The notes: generated by a model not told the origin, from the letters alone. Counted from the first letter of the stretch, positions 1 through 8,389 are shown. The stretch is 64,000 nt of DNA from Candidatus Methylobacter favarea (GCF_902806695.1 NZ_CADCXN010000080.1:46941-110940); one strand, 5' to 3'. Made by a program: numbers and translations.

Positions 1-1
1 G

Positions 2-1129
2 CCGTTATGGGCTGTAGTAGCGCATAGTGCCGTTTCAGCATTGTTAATGCTGCCATTGATTGCCATCAGTTTTTATAGCCGATATGCCGGTATCGAGATA
101 CAACAGCCTGCCATACGGGTTGAACCGGCCCAGGAAATTTTTAAATCCGGCACAGTAACAGCGCCAGTCAGTACAGTTGCAGAAGAAATCTATGTTGAGC
201 CAACGGCCGAATCTCTTTACTTACGCCTTAAATCGCAGCTAAAGCGGACCCGCTCAGGGCTTGGTGCTGCACTTGCTGCTATTCCTTTAGGTCAAAAGGA
301 AATTAAAAAGGACTTGCTGGAGGAAATTGAAGCCAGTCTGCTAATGGCTGATATCGGTTTGGAAGCGACTACTGAAATAATCAGGCGCCTGACCCAAAAT
401 GTAGAGCGGCAGCAACTGAATGACAGGGCAGCTTTAACAAATGCCTTAAAGCAGGAATTGTTGAGTATACTCAAGCCCTGCAGCAAGCCTTTGCTGATTC
501 CAAGGCAGGACAAGCCTTTTGTAATCTTGGTGGTCGGTGTTAACGGGGCAGGTAAAACAACAACCATAGGTAAATTGGCCAAACGCTTGCAGGCGCAAGG
601 ATATAAGGTCATGCTGGCCGCCGGCGACACTTTCAGAGCGGCGGCGGTGGAGCAATTGCAGGTCTGGGGTGAACGCAACAATATTCATGTAGTAGCCCAG
701 CATACCGGCGCCGATTCGGCATCGGTTATTTATGACGGCATACAGTCTGCGCAGGCAAAAGGCGCAGATGTCCTGATTGCCGATACAGCCGGACGCCTGC
801 ACACAAAATCCAGCCTGATGGATGAATTGAGAAAAATAAAGCGGATCATGGGCAAACTGGATGAAACTGCGCCCCATGAAGTGTTGCTGGTATTAGATGC
901 CGGTACGGGACAAAATGCGTTGTCCCAGGCAAAGCTGTTTAATGAAGCCGTAACGTTAACAGGGCTGGTAGTAACCAAGCTCGACGGCACGGCAAAAGGC
1001 GGCGTCATTTTTGCCTTGGCCAAACAGTTCGGCATTCCCATTCGTTACATAGGCGTTGGCGAAAGTATTGATGATTTGCAGGATTTTGATGCAGAAACCT
1101 TTATAGACGCCTTATTTGTCAAAGACTAA
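2..1129 (+). CDS. ftsY: Signal recognition particle receptor FtsY (5' end uncertain)
   Basis: GTPase that docks SRP-ribosome complexes at the inner membrane for co-translational insertion. The NG domain is complete: a four-helix N domain (about residues 75-150 counted from base 41), then P-loop GVNGAGKTTT, DTFRAAAVEQL, DTAGRLHTK, TKLDGTAKGG and the closing GVGESIDDLQDF segment. The frame is open to the left edge, so the true start may lie outside the window; internal starts are TTG at 41 and ATG at 47. Oddly, the part before the N domain is hydrophobic (LLMLPLIAISFYSRYAG) rather than the acidic A domain usual in gammaproteobacteria. It is followed after 7 nt by ftsE and then ftsX, the classic order. 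Confidence 0.95.
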   Translation, partial: PLWAVVAHSAVSALLMLPLIAISFYSRYAGIEIQQPAIRVEPAQEIFKSGTVTAPVSTVAEEIYVEPTAESLYLRLKSQLKRTRSGLGAALAAIPLGQKEIKKDLLEEIEASLLMADIGLEATTEIIRRLTQNVERQQLNDRAALTNALKQELLSILKPCSKPLLIPRQDKPFVILVVGVNGAGKTTTIGKLAKRLQAQGYKVMLAAGDTFRAAAVEQLQVWGERNNIHVVAQHTGADSASVIYDGIQSAQAKGADVLIADTAGRLHTKSSLMDELRKIKRIMGKLDETAPHEVLLVLDAGTGQNALSQAKLFNEAVTLTGLVVTKLDGTAKGGVIFALAKQFGIPIRYIGVGESIDDLQDFDAETFIDALFVKD

Positions 1130-1136
1130 AAACCTG

Positions 1137-1793
1137 ATGTTAAAGTTTGAAAATGTCAGCAAGTATTATCCGGATGCAGGCGATGTATTGCTCAATGTCA
1201 GCTTTTATCTGAAACATGGCGAAATGGCCTTTGTTACGGGACATTCCGGGGCTGGAAAAAGCACCTTATTGAAACTGATAGCTATCATTGAGCGTTGCAG
1301 TCGCGGTCAGATATGGTTGGATGGTCAAAATCTGAACCAGGCCAAAGAAAGACAGATACCTTTTCTAAGAAGAAAAGTCGGGTTAATTTTTCAGGACTAT
1401 AAACTGCTTCAGGATAGAACCGTTTTCGATAATATAGCACTGCCTTTAGTGATAGCAGGCTACGGGCATCCGGAAATCGCTCGCAGAGTACGGGCATCCC
1501 TCGATAAAGTCGGCTTGTTAGGCAAGGAAAAAAAATATCCTCCGTCGTTATCAGGCGGCGAGCAGCAGCGCGTCGGCATTGCCAGAGCCGTAGTTAACAA
1601 GCCGCCGATGATTCTGGCTGATGAACCTACCGGCAATCTCGATCCCGAGCTGTCAGCAGAAATAATGCTTTTGTTTGAACAGTTCCAGCAGGTTGGTGTG
1701 ACGGTATTAATCGCATCTCACGACATCTTGCTAGTTACCAAAATGAATCGTAGAGTCCTAAAGCTTGATCATGGTCAACTGGTGGCCAGCTAA
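1137..1793 (+). CDS. ftsE: Cell division ATP-binding protein FtsE
   Basis: ABC ATPase that with FtsX forms the septal complex controlling peptidoglycan hydrolases through their activators. The protein shows Walker [11 protein letters not shown]-loop FQDYKLL, signature LSGGEQQR and Walker [13 protein letters not shown], with the H-loop at IASHD. I chose ATG 1137, giving [11 protein letters not shown], the normal FtsE N-terminus and 218 aa. A TTG at 1116 would add seven residues and overlap ftsY. The gene is followed 2 nt later by ftsX, so the two are almost certainly co-translated. Confidence 0.96.
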   Translation: MLKFENVSKYYPDAGDVLLNVSFYLKHGEMAFVTGHSGAGKSTLLKLIAIIERCSRGQIWLDGQNLNQAKERQIPFLRRKVGLIFQDYKLLQDRTVFDNIALPLVIAGYGHPEIARRVRASLDKVGLLGKEKKYPPSLSGGEQQRVGIARAVVNKPPMILADEPTGNLDPELSAEIMLLFEQFQQVGVTVLIASHDILLVTKMNRRVLKLDHGQLVAS

Positions 1794-1795
1794 CT

Positions 1796-2788
1796 ATGAG
1801 ACAGATTAAAAAAACTCCAGCCAGACAGGAGGTCCGGCAAACCCAGACCTCAGGAGGTGATTTTGTTGATAAGCTGCATGCCTATCGGGATTTACATGCC
1901 CATGCCTTGTTTTCAAGCCTTGGCCGATTAGCAGCATCGAAATTCACCTCGATAATGACCATAACCGTGCTGGCGATTGCAATTTCCCTGGCCAGCGGTT
2001 TTTATCTTCTGGTGGCAAATCTTCAGCAATTGACCGGCAACTTGGAAACCAGCAACCGGATATCCCTGTTTCTCAAGGATAATGTATCTGCTGCAAAAGC
2101 CAGTAAATTTGCAGACAGTATCAGAAAGAAGGCAGATGTTCAGGAAGTCAAATTAATTACCAAAGACCAGGCCTTGAAAGAATTTCAGACATACAGTGGA
2201 TTCGGCTCAGCAATTAATGCACTGGAAAAAAATCCTCTGCCCATCGTCCTAGAGGTTATTCCGCAAAATATCCTGGAAGACCGGCAGGAGTTTGAAAACC
2301 TGCTTGAAAATTTCAGACAGGAACCTGATGTTGATTTTGCCCAAATGGACATGCAGTGGGTTAAACGCCTGCAATCCTTTATGGATATGGCAAGGCGCGG
2401 CGGTATGTTATTGAGTGTATTGCTGGGTGTGGGAGTACTGTTTATTACCGGCAATACCATCCGGCTTGAATTGTATAATCGCCGCGAGGAAGTAGTGATT
2501 GCCAAACTGGTAGGCGCTACAAACGCATTTATCCGGAGACCTTTTTTATATAGCGGTTTTTGGATAGGCTTTTTCTCGGGCGTAGCAGCATGGTTTATTG
2601 TCACAATAATGATGCTGATTTTAAGGCAATCTGTAGAAAAACTTTCCGAGCTTTATGACGGCGCATTCCATATGCTGTTTTTAAGTTTTACCGAAACGCT
2701 GGCAATGTTATTCATTTCATCCTTATTGAGTATATCGGGTTCATGGATTGTGGTTAGTTTTCAGCTCCAGCAGTTAAAACCAGAGTAA
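1796..2788 (+). CDS. ftsX: Cell division permease-like protein FtsX
   Basis: Membrane partner of FtsE. A cytoplasmic N-terminal tail of about 45 residues precedes TM1 (around 50-72, TITVLAIAISLASGFYLL), a periplasmic loop (about 75-200) that in the family contacts EnvC-type activators, and three further helices near 205-225, 255-277 and 300-320. The length of 330 aa is normal for gammaproteobacterial FtsX. Third gene of ftsYEX. In many gammaproteobacteria rpoH follows; here a different gene comes next after about 240 nt. Confidence 0.95.
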   Translation: MRQIKKTPARQEVRQTQTSGGDFVDKLHAYRDLHAHALFSSLGRLAASKFTSIMTITVLAIAISLASGFYLLVANLQQLTGNLETSNRISLFLKDNVSAAKASKFADSIRKKADVQEVKLITKDQALKEFQTYSGFGSAINALEKNPLPIVLEVIPQNILEDRQEFENLLENFRQEPDVDFAQMDMQWVKRLQSFMDMARRGGMLLSVLLGVGVLFITGNTIRLELYNRREEVVIAKLVGATNAFIRRPFLYSGFWIGFFSGVAAWFIVTIMMLILRQSVEKLSELYDGAFHMLFLSFTETLAMLFISSLLSISGSWIVVSFQLQQLKPE

Positions 2789-3028
2789 ATGTTTGCTATT
2801 TAAACAGAGTTGTGTAAATTATTTAGTGAAGTATTAGAAACACCTTATTAAATCTAATAGACTTGAAATAGCGCCGTATCATAGTGAATGCGGAAACAGG
2901 CTTTGGTTAGTGATCAGTTACTGCGGCTTTCCCGGTAAAAATAAATGTAACATGCGTTGTGATTAAAGCCGCGGCTAATCAGAAGCAGAGCCTTAAATTT
3001 TCTATTTTATTTTCCGGGAGATACTTTT

Positions 3029-3505
3029 ATGGCTAACACCAACATATTTAAGACGCTTCCAACATCGGCTCTGTTTGAGGGTTTTGCCGCCGGTTTTCTT
3101 GCCACGCTGATTTTTCATCAGTTGACGCTGGCTTTACTCTGGAACGCCGGCATAGCGCCATTTGCACCTTTTTCACTTGCAGCTACGCAGCCATTCGGCG
3201 TGCCGGCAGTATTCTCGCTGGCATTCTGGGGCGGAATCTGGGGTATCCTGTTCGCAGTAGTCGACGATAATTTTCCACGCGGCAATAGCTACTGGATAAC
3301 AGCATTTCTATTCGGCGCAATCCTGCCGTCGCTGGTCGCGCTTTTGATAGTCTTGCCGCTCAAAGGCAAGCCCATTGGCGGTAACTGGCAGCCTACTCTG
3401 CTACTGACCGCCTTCCTGATTAATGGCGCTTGGGGTGTTGGGACCGGGCTGTTTTTAAAAACTTTGTCGGGCTGGTATGATAAGTCATCTGACTCGACGC
3501 CATGA
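3029..3505 (+). CDS. Small four-helix inner-membrane protein, unknown function
   Basis: A 158-aa hydrophobic protein with about four predicted membrane segments (near residues 16-36, 60-80, 90-112 and 125-147), many Gly/Ala/Phe and no signal-peptide cleavage motif. A ribosome binding site GGGAG lies about 9 nt before ATG 3029. It stands alone between ftsX and the integron remnant. I recognise no catalytic motif; it resembles small conserved membrane proteins of unknown role in proteobacteria. Confidence 0.75.
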   Translation: MANTNIFKTLPTSALFEGFAAGFLATLIFHQLTLALLWNAGIAPFAPFSLAATQPFGVPAVFSLAFWGGIWGILFAVVDDNFPRGNSYWITAFLFGAILPSLVALLIVLPLKGKPIGGNWQPTLLLTAFLINGAWGVGTGLFLKTLSGWYDKSSDSTP

Positions 3506-3626
3506 ATCATTAATGCACTCAATTTCAACTGTAAAACAGCCTCAAAAGTTTTGAATAGCTATAGTCGGTCAAGAACAACTATTCAACTAGCCGCAAGGTA
3601 ACTTTTTTAGTTCTCTAATCAATGCC

Positions 3627-3999
3627 TCATGCGGAATCAAAAACAAGCGCACTCTTAGCCTGCTTAATAGTAACACTTTGCACGGTATGGGTATAAATCA
3701 TCGTTGTTCTTAAATCGCTGTGGCCCAACAACTCCTGAATCGTGCGAATATAATAATTTGCCTGCAATATATGACTTGCAAAGGAATGCCGGAATGAATG
3801 CGCCGAAGCGCGTTTGGTAAGCTTGGCATGGTTTACCGCTTGTTTGATCGCTTTTTGCCCTACCGATGCGTGAATATGGTAGCGTTTATATTCCTGCGGT
3901 TCCCGCAGAAAAGTCAGCGATTGAGCAGGGAAAAACCACTGCCAGATAAATTTCCTTGGCGGCGTTCTTATATTTGCGATCTAACTGGTCCGGCAGCCC
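3627..3999 (-). pseudogene. intI: Integron integrase (IntI) C-terminal remnant
   Basis: Reading the minus strand from about 3999 down to the TGA at 3629-3627 gives the catalytic half of a tyrosine recombinase: [14 protein letters not shown] (box II Arg-His region), then [13 protein letters not shown] and TTMIYTHTV with the active-site Tyr. Ahead of this, KNAAKE followed one frame over by [12 protein letters not shown] matches the extra helix patch seen in integron integrases but not in XerC/D. One extra A near 3951 (GGAAATTT) breaks the frame, and the N-terminal half is missing. The remnant points away from the cassettes to its right, the usual integron arrangement. It is very probably non-functional. 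Confidence 0.85.
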
Positions 4000-4000
4000 A

Positions 4001-4077
4001 GTGGGTGGGCAGCGCTAAGCTACCCACCGGCTTTGATTCAAACGGTGGGCAAACGATGAGGCTGTTTGCCCACCCTA
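4001..4077. repeat. REP-like double hairpin between intI remnant and cassettes
   Basis: Two adjacent stem-loops. The first has arms GGTGGGCAGC (4004-4013) and GCTACCCACC (4019-4028), with one mismatch. The second has perfect 11-bp arms GGTGGGCAAAC (4044-4054) and GTTTGCCCACC (4064-4074). Both share the GGTGGGCA core, like palindromic repeats scattered in many genomes. It sits where the 5' half of intI should begin, so it may mark the deletion junction. Confidence 0.7.
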
Positions 4078-4263
4078 CCCGGCTGATCTGATGAGCTAAC
4101 TCCTTAGGTAGTAGGAGCACGAGATGCGTTATCCCTATCTGTTTATCATGTCAAAAATGTATGTTATCCCGCCTAGTCAATCAAGTTCTTCGTCTATTTC
4201 ACTATATTTTAGTTTGCAACCAAGACAGTTCAAGTGTAAATATACAGACCTGGATAATAATTT

Positions 4264-4270
4264 GTTAGGC
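4264..4270 (+). other. attI: Integron core site GTTAGGC at start of first cassette
   Basis: GTTAGGC matches the recombination core GTTRRRY. Recombination after the G would start cassette 1 at 4265. No paired left box or fold is visible in 4200-4263, so this is more like the end of an attI than an attC, fitting its place between the intI remnant and the first cassette gene. The region 4083-4263 holds no other recognisable gene. Confidence 0.5.
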
Positions 4271-4286
4271 CTCGGAGGAAAGTTCC

Positions 4287-4550
4287 ATGAGATTCCCCCC
4301 TGAAAGAACCGCGGTTGCAGCAGTTCTGGTAGTCGCCGCTCTTACCGTTGTGTTTTCTGGCGCAACACGGCTGTCAAATCGCTTGGCGGCAGCAGAGAGT
4401 ACGGCGTCCGAAGCATTCGATGTTGCAAGGGATGTAGATGGCCGGCTATCTGACGCAGAAAGCACAATTAATGATTTGTCAGACACATCCGAAGATCACG
4501 AGAACCGACTGGACAATGTTGAATCTCAACAACTAAAGAGGTCCTGGTGA
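4287..4550 (+). CDS. Cassette gene: single-TM coiled-coil small protein
   Basis: An 87-aa protein with one N-terminal membrane helix (about residues 8-27, VAAVLVVAALTVVFSGATRL) followed by a charged, heptad-like segment to the end. It has a strong ribosome binding site GGAGGAAAG at 4274-4282, directly after the integron core site, so the cassette supplies its own translation signal. Its end overlaps the next gene by the GTGA junction, suggesting coupled translation. The layout (helix plus coiled coil) recalls spanin-like or membrane-anchored antitoxin proteins, but no family is recognised. Confidence 0.7.
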   Translation: MRFPPERTAVAAVLVVAALTVVFSGATRLSNRLAAAESTASEAFDVARDVDGRLSDAESTINDLSDTSEDHENRLDNVESQQLKRSW

Positions 4551-4744
4551 AAACTTTCATCAATAATTTCTTCCGCGCCATACCACTTGCTCTTGGCTTG
4601 GTGCTGACAATCCTGAGCGTGGTTTCAGCTATGAACATCGCAGAGGATAAGGACTACATTGTCGGAGCCCTATTCTGCGGCCTACTTGGGGTACCACTAC
4701 TCTTCGCCTCAGTGGTTTTGCTTGCTCGGCCGCACGAAGCCTAA
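4547..4744 (+). CDS. Cassette gene: two-TM small membrane protein
   Basis: A 65-aa protein starting with GTG at 4547, overlapping the stop of the upstream cassette gene by 4 nt. Two hydrophobic segments (about residues 9-29 and 37-59) are joined by a short acidic loop NIAEDKDYIVG. The stop codon TAA lies inside the left box GCCTAAC of the attC site, typical of compact integron cassettes. Function unknown; pairing with the preceding gene in one cassette suggests they act together. Confidence 0.65.
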   Translation: MKTFINNFFRAIPLALGLVLTILSVVSAMNIAEDKDYIVGALFCGLLGVPLLFASVVLLARPHEA

Positions 4745-4798
4745 CAATTCATTCAAGCCGAAGCCGCTTCGCGGCTCGGCTTAATTCAGGCGTTATGC
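4739..4798 (+). other. attC recombination site 1 (60 bp)
   Basis: Left box GCCTAAC (4739-4745) pairs with right box GTTATGC (4792-4798). Between them the arms AAGCCGAAGCCGC and GCGGCTCGGCTT fold around a TTC loop, leaving one unpaired A, the extrahelical base by which IntI chooses the strand. Length and layout match the classic short attC type. This is direct evidence of cassette capture. Confidence 0.92.
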
Positions 4799-4816
4799 AT
4801 AATGGAGGATTTGTAC

Positions 4817-5207
4817 ATGAAGCCACGAGTACTGTTACCACGGTCTGTGTTGATGACTTGGAAAAATCAGTCAGGTTCTACGAAGAAGGTCTTGAACTCA
4901 AGACCGAGGGCATTATCGGAAAAGAATTCGCGCATGGTACGGTTGCTTTCTTTGAGCTACAAGCCGGACTCAAGCTTGCTATCTGGCCACGCAAAAGTCT
5001 TGCTCATGATTCCGGCCTTCCTCTTGGCAAGCCGGGTGCTACTGAGCTACCACTTGGACATAATGTTTCTTCCAAGGTCGAGGTCGATGCGGTCATAGTA
5101 AAACCTGCTCAAGATACTTTCTGGGAGGCTACGCGGGTTACTTTCAAGACCCTGACCAACACCTCTGGGAGGTCGTATGGAACCCACAGTGGGAAATCAA
5201 GGAGTGA
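4817..5207 (+). pseudogene. Glyoxalase/VOC-family cassette gene, frameshifted
   Basis: Likely start ATG 4817 (MKPRV), with GGAGG at 4803-4807. A one-base loss near 4831 moves the reading to another frame giving TVCVDDLEKSVRFYEEGL, then GKEFAHGTVAFFEL and GLKLAIWPRKSLAHD, typical of the vicinal oxygen chelate (glyoxalase/bleomycin resistance) fold. A second loss near 5132 (GGGG read as GGG) restores, in another frame, GYAGYFQDPDQHLWEVVWNP and stop TGA at 5205-5207. Between VDAV and IVKPAQD about ten residues usual in the family are absent. With two frameshifts and an apparent deletion this is probably a dead gene. It lies exactly between two attC sites. Confidence 0.8.
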
Positions 5208-5208
5208 G

Positions 5209-5271
5209 GCATAACCCTACGCTCAAGCGGGACTGCGCAAAAGCGCGCAGCTCCTTTGCTCCACGTTAGGT
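5209..5271 (+). other. attC recombination site 2 (63 bp)
   Basis: Left box GCATAAC (5209-5215) and right box GTTAGGT (5265-5271) fit the RYYYAAC / GTTRRRY rule. The centre holds CTGCGC and GCGCAG arms around AAAAGC. It begins 2 nt after the ancestral stop of the glyoxalase gene and ends 30 nt before the next start codon, so it closes cassette 2 and opens cassette 3. Confidence 0.88.
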
Positions 5272-5300
5272 CGCGATACGAAGTTGCCGGAGTAACTATT

Positions 5301-7022
5301 ATGGCTGTGATAACAAAAAGTAGCACATATATGGACGGGAATTACTGGTTTCTCGACGAGGCCCGGGGTGGAAATTTCACTGAATTTCGCACAGAGGTCA
5401 CCGTCCGTGCTGAGAGCTTCACCTGCCATCCCAGCTTTGCTAAGTGGCTGGCAGACAAACAGTGGCGGCGAATCGCTAATGAGCATGTGAAGACGCTCGT
5501 CAAGATGCCCGCCAATTTTTTCGGCCCTGACCCAAGCTACCATAAAGTACGACAGGCATTTGTGTACAAGCGACCGGCTCCGGATTCGGTGTGTCCGGAT
5601 CGCGGACAAAGGTTTCACGGGGCGCTGCATGCATTCAATAAGGCCCTGCACAGTACTACCCTCGCAACGTTGATGCTTTCAGTTCTGTCTCTCAGACTAA
5701 CTGGCTGCCAGTCCCTGGAACCTAATGAAGCCAATTCCCTTGAGCCTGTTCAATCGGCCACTGCGGCGTCAGCTCGTGAGCCAATAACGCCTCTCAAAAC
5801 ACTTGAGGTGCGCGCCGTCGACCTCGCCTTCCAGGCGAGTACCCTGACCGTTGCCAAGCCAGGGCGCTACCTCATCAAACTCATCAATACTGGGAGCATG
5901 CCCCACAACATGACCTTCCCGGACGGCAAGGTCATCCTGGCGGCTCCAGGCGAGACCGCCTCAGCCGAGATCGAGGTGCCGGCGGACGGGATGAGCTTCA
6001 TCTGTTCGGTGCCAGGCCATTTCCCCTCAGGGATGAAGGGGGAGATCTGGGTTGCAGGCAGCGGGTCAAAGGAGGCTCATAGCGGCCCGGCCGCAGCCAT
6101 TAGCGTCGAGCCTGATCCCAAGGCGCCGCCCTACAGTCCCTCCGAGGTTACTGCACCTGAGGCGCTCCCCGGCAATGTCCACGACATTGATCTCGTAGTC
6201 CAAGAGAAGATGATGACGGTGGCCACGGGTTTCGTCCAGAATGTCTGGACTTACAACGGCACGGTGCCTGCGCCGGTCATCCGGGTGCGGGTCGGGGATA
6301 CCATCCGTGCCCACCTCAAGAATCCATCTACAAATAAGTTGGGACATTCAATCGATTTCCATGCGAGTCAGACGGCCTGGAACGACCAAATGACCACGAT
6401 CAGCCCCGGTGAGGAGAAGCTCTATGAATGGCATGCGGATTATGCCGGGGTCTGGATGTACCACTGTGGCAGCAATCCAGCCCTGCATCATATCGCCAAT
6501 GGGCTGTACGGCATGGTCATCGTCGAACCCAAAGAGGGATTGCCGAAAGCAGATCACGAGTTTGCCCTGGTCCAGAGCGAATGGTATCTCGGACCCCAGG
6601 GACAACCCACTGACCTTGCCAAAGCCGCGGCCGGTGCGCCTGCCCCTGACTTCGTCGTCTTCAATGGCGTGGCCAATCAATACAAGGATCACCCGCTTCA
6701 GGTCGACACCGGTAAAAGGGTACGGCTCTTTGTGCTGAACACCGGCCCCAACGTCGATAGCTCATTCCACATTGTCGGCACCATCTTCGATACGGTGATC
6801 AAAGAAGGGGTTCTCCTTACCCCGCATAACCGTGGGCACTATGGTGCTCAGGCGGTTGATCTAGCGCCCGCGCAAGGAGCAATCATCGAATTCACCACAG
6901 CCGAAGACGGTCTCTATCCTATCGTCACTCATGCCTTCAACTTCGTGGGCCGTGGAGCACTTGGCCTGGTCGAGGCAGGGGATGGCGACCCGAAAGGGGA
7001 TGGTCTTGCTAAAAAGCGGTAG
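5301..7022 (+). CDS. nirK: NirK-like copper oxidase with extra N-terminal cupredoxin domain (lipoprotein), fused to cassette ORF
   Basis: The frame runs from ATG 5301 (GGAG at 5288) to TAG 7022. The first 90 or so residues look like a truncated, unrelated cassette protein. A hydrophobic stretch ending in lipobox LTGC (Cys near residue 135) then suggests a lipoprotein that could start internally, for example at ATG 5671. Next come a cupredoxin domain (ligands in MPHNMTF and FICSVPGHFPSGM) and two NirK-type cupredoxin domains. Type 1 and 2 copper ligands are visible in GHSIDFHA, MYHCGSNPALHHIANGL and THAFNF; the nitrite-binding Asp (IDFH) and His (SFHIVG) positions are kept. The axial Met position reads Leu (HIANGL). 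By family it should reduce nitrite to NO in the periplasm. The DNA is visibly GC-richer than its neighbours, a sign of transfer. Confidence 0.8.
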   Translation: MAVITKSSTYMDGNYWFLDEARGGNFTEFRTEVTVRAESFTCHPSFAKWLADKQWRRIANEHVKTLVKMPANFFGPDPSYHKVRQAFVYKRPAPDSVCPDRGQRFHGALHAFNKALHSTTLATLMLSVLSLRLTGCQSLEPNEANSLEPVQSATAASAREPITPLKTLEVRAVDLAFQASTLTVAKPGRYLIKLINTGSMPHNMTFPDGKVILAAPGETASAEIEVPADGMSFICSVPGHFPSGMKGEIWVAGSGSKEAHSGPAAAISVEPDPKAPPYSPSEVTAPEALPGNVHDIDLVVQEKMMTVATGFVQNVWTYNGTVPAPVIRVRVGDTIRAHLKNPSTNKLGHSIDFHASQTAWNDQMTTISPGEEKLYEWHADYAGVWMYHCGSNPALHHIANGLYGMVIVEPKEGLPKADHEFALVQSEWYLGPQGQPTDLAKAAAGAPAPDFVVFNGVANQYKDHPLQVDTGKRVRLFVLNTGPNVDSSFHIVGTIFDTVIKEGVLLTPHNRGHYGAQAVDLAPAQGAIIEFTTAEDGLYPIVTHAFNFVGRGALGLVEAGDGDPKGDGLAKKR

Positions 7023-7137
7023 AAAATCGGGGTCGAGTCAAATTCCCGGCAAAGATGGGCTTTTGCTCTGGCCAAAATGCGGCGCGGCGGAGCGCTAGAT
7101 CTATGCGGCTGAAAAGGGAGTTCCATGTCTCTGCCGC

Positions 7138-7178
7138 GCCTAACAATTCGGTGGAGAGGGGTGTAAGCCTTGTTAAAC
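7138..7178 (+). other. Possible degenerate attC half-site
   Basis: GCCTAAC at 7138-7144 followed by AATTCGG matches the 5' edge of an attC like the one at 4739, and GTTAAAC at 7172-7178 fits the right-hand consensus. The interior does not fold convincingly and the span is short (41 nt). It may be what remains of the attC that closed the nirK cassette. Confidence 0.35.
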
Positions 7179-7271
7179 TTTGTTACAAATTCAAACATTA
7201 CGCCCTAATCCAATCAAGCAGACGCACGCGCGCTCCTTATCTGAGCCATTATGCATCCTTAAGAGGTTCGA

Positions 7272-7703
7272 TTGTGTACAGATGATGTGTCCCGCTTCCA
7301 GGAAGCAGCCAAGCTGTACGACGAGGCTTTGCATTTTGTCGACGCCTCGGTCGGCTCAATGGAGAACAAACCACGCATTATTTTCTGGAATTCTGACACC
7401 TGCTTTCAATCCTTCGGATTAGGAAAACATGCGGGCGCGACTATCGGCACTTTTGGCATTGTTATCAGTCCTCGCGCATGGCAACCCTACTATGTGCGCC
7501 ATAAATGATTCACCACCTTCAGAATGAAAAACTGGGCATGATAAAAGCATGGCGTGAACCAAAATGACTCATGGAGGGGATGGCGTATTCTCTCAGGGAA
7601 GATCCCCTCCAAAGCTACCCGAGCCTTTTGAGGGTACCGCTCTCAATTTGAAAGTTGGTATAGGCTGGCGGGCAAAGAACGGCTATGGACAGAAGCCCGT
7701 AAC
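7272..7703 (+). pseudogene. Decayed metallopeptidase-like gene
   Basis: Frames spliced together give RFQEAAKLYDEALHFVDAS, GKHAGATIGTFGIVISPRAW, then (restoring one G near 7503) RHEMIHHLQNEKLGMIKAWR, a zinc-peptidase-like HExxH helix, MEGMAYSL, and later GYRSQFESWYRLAGKERLW. At least three frameshifts and an in-frame TGA (where Trp is expected before MEGMAYSL) break it. The order of motifs suggests a secreted or membrane-linked peptidase-like protein of unknown role. 7704-8390 holds no gene I can name; a patch with GTGTRIFGLNGKSLATGTGT and another with TLRSKPGFDSWDGFWVMIDS look like coding debris. Confidence 0.5.
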
Positions 7704-8389
7704 ACAGATCTCTGGCTAGGAGTGGGGTATGAGAGACTCGGCAGCGCCCTAGTAACTGCTTTTTTTATCATCGGTTAAATATTTGGGGAGTACTGGTACA
7801 AACTATTATTCTACTCCCCCAAGCATGGTGTACGGCTTAGCGGGACGGGCACTCGGATTTTCGGCCTAAATGGCAAATCTTTAGCCACCGGTACCGGAAC
7901 CATTGAAAATCTCGGAGCGCTATTTTCTAGACCGGCAGTCACCGCCGGGCAGTTAGGTGTAGCAGATCACAGATGTTGGCCTTCAAACCAAGAGAAACAA
8001 AGACGCACTTCTCAGGTGCGACATACCTCGGACCGCAAATCAGAGACCGTAGAAAGGAAAGCTGCGTGGCCGGGGAAAATATTTTCCGAAAGGAGACGAC
8101 AGTATTTTCATGGGATATGTTTATCTGGTATGTGAGGGAAAGGCAACCTCCGCTATGCAAAAGAAACCTGGAGAGTCACATATACACTCCGCTCTAAGCC
8201 GGGCTTTGATAGCTGGGACGGGTTCTGGGTAATGATTGACAGCTACGACGCTGGTAAGACCAATTTTGGGCGTATCGACTTTTCGATCCCGTGATGGCCA
8301 TAGCACATTAAGTTTATGTAAAGTGCCCAGCGTAAAGCTCAGCCGATCGCTTTTCACGAGAGGAATGGCAATGACTGAAGCACTTTCAT

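Noticed and set aside
4001..4080. CRISPR-like repeated palindrome
   Set aside because: Only two non-identical hairpins without regular spacers; a REP-like element. No CRISPR array was seen anywhere in the window.
3798..4091. 97-codon plus-strand frame in the intI region
   Set aside because: Antisense to the IntI remnant and through the hairpin repeat.
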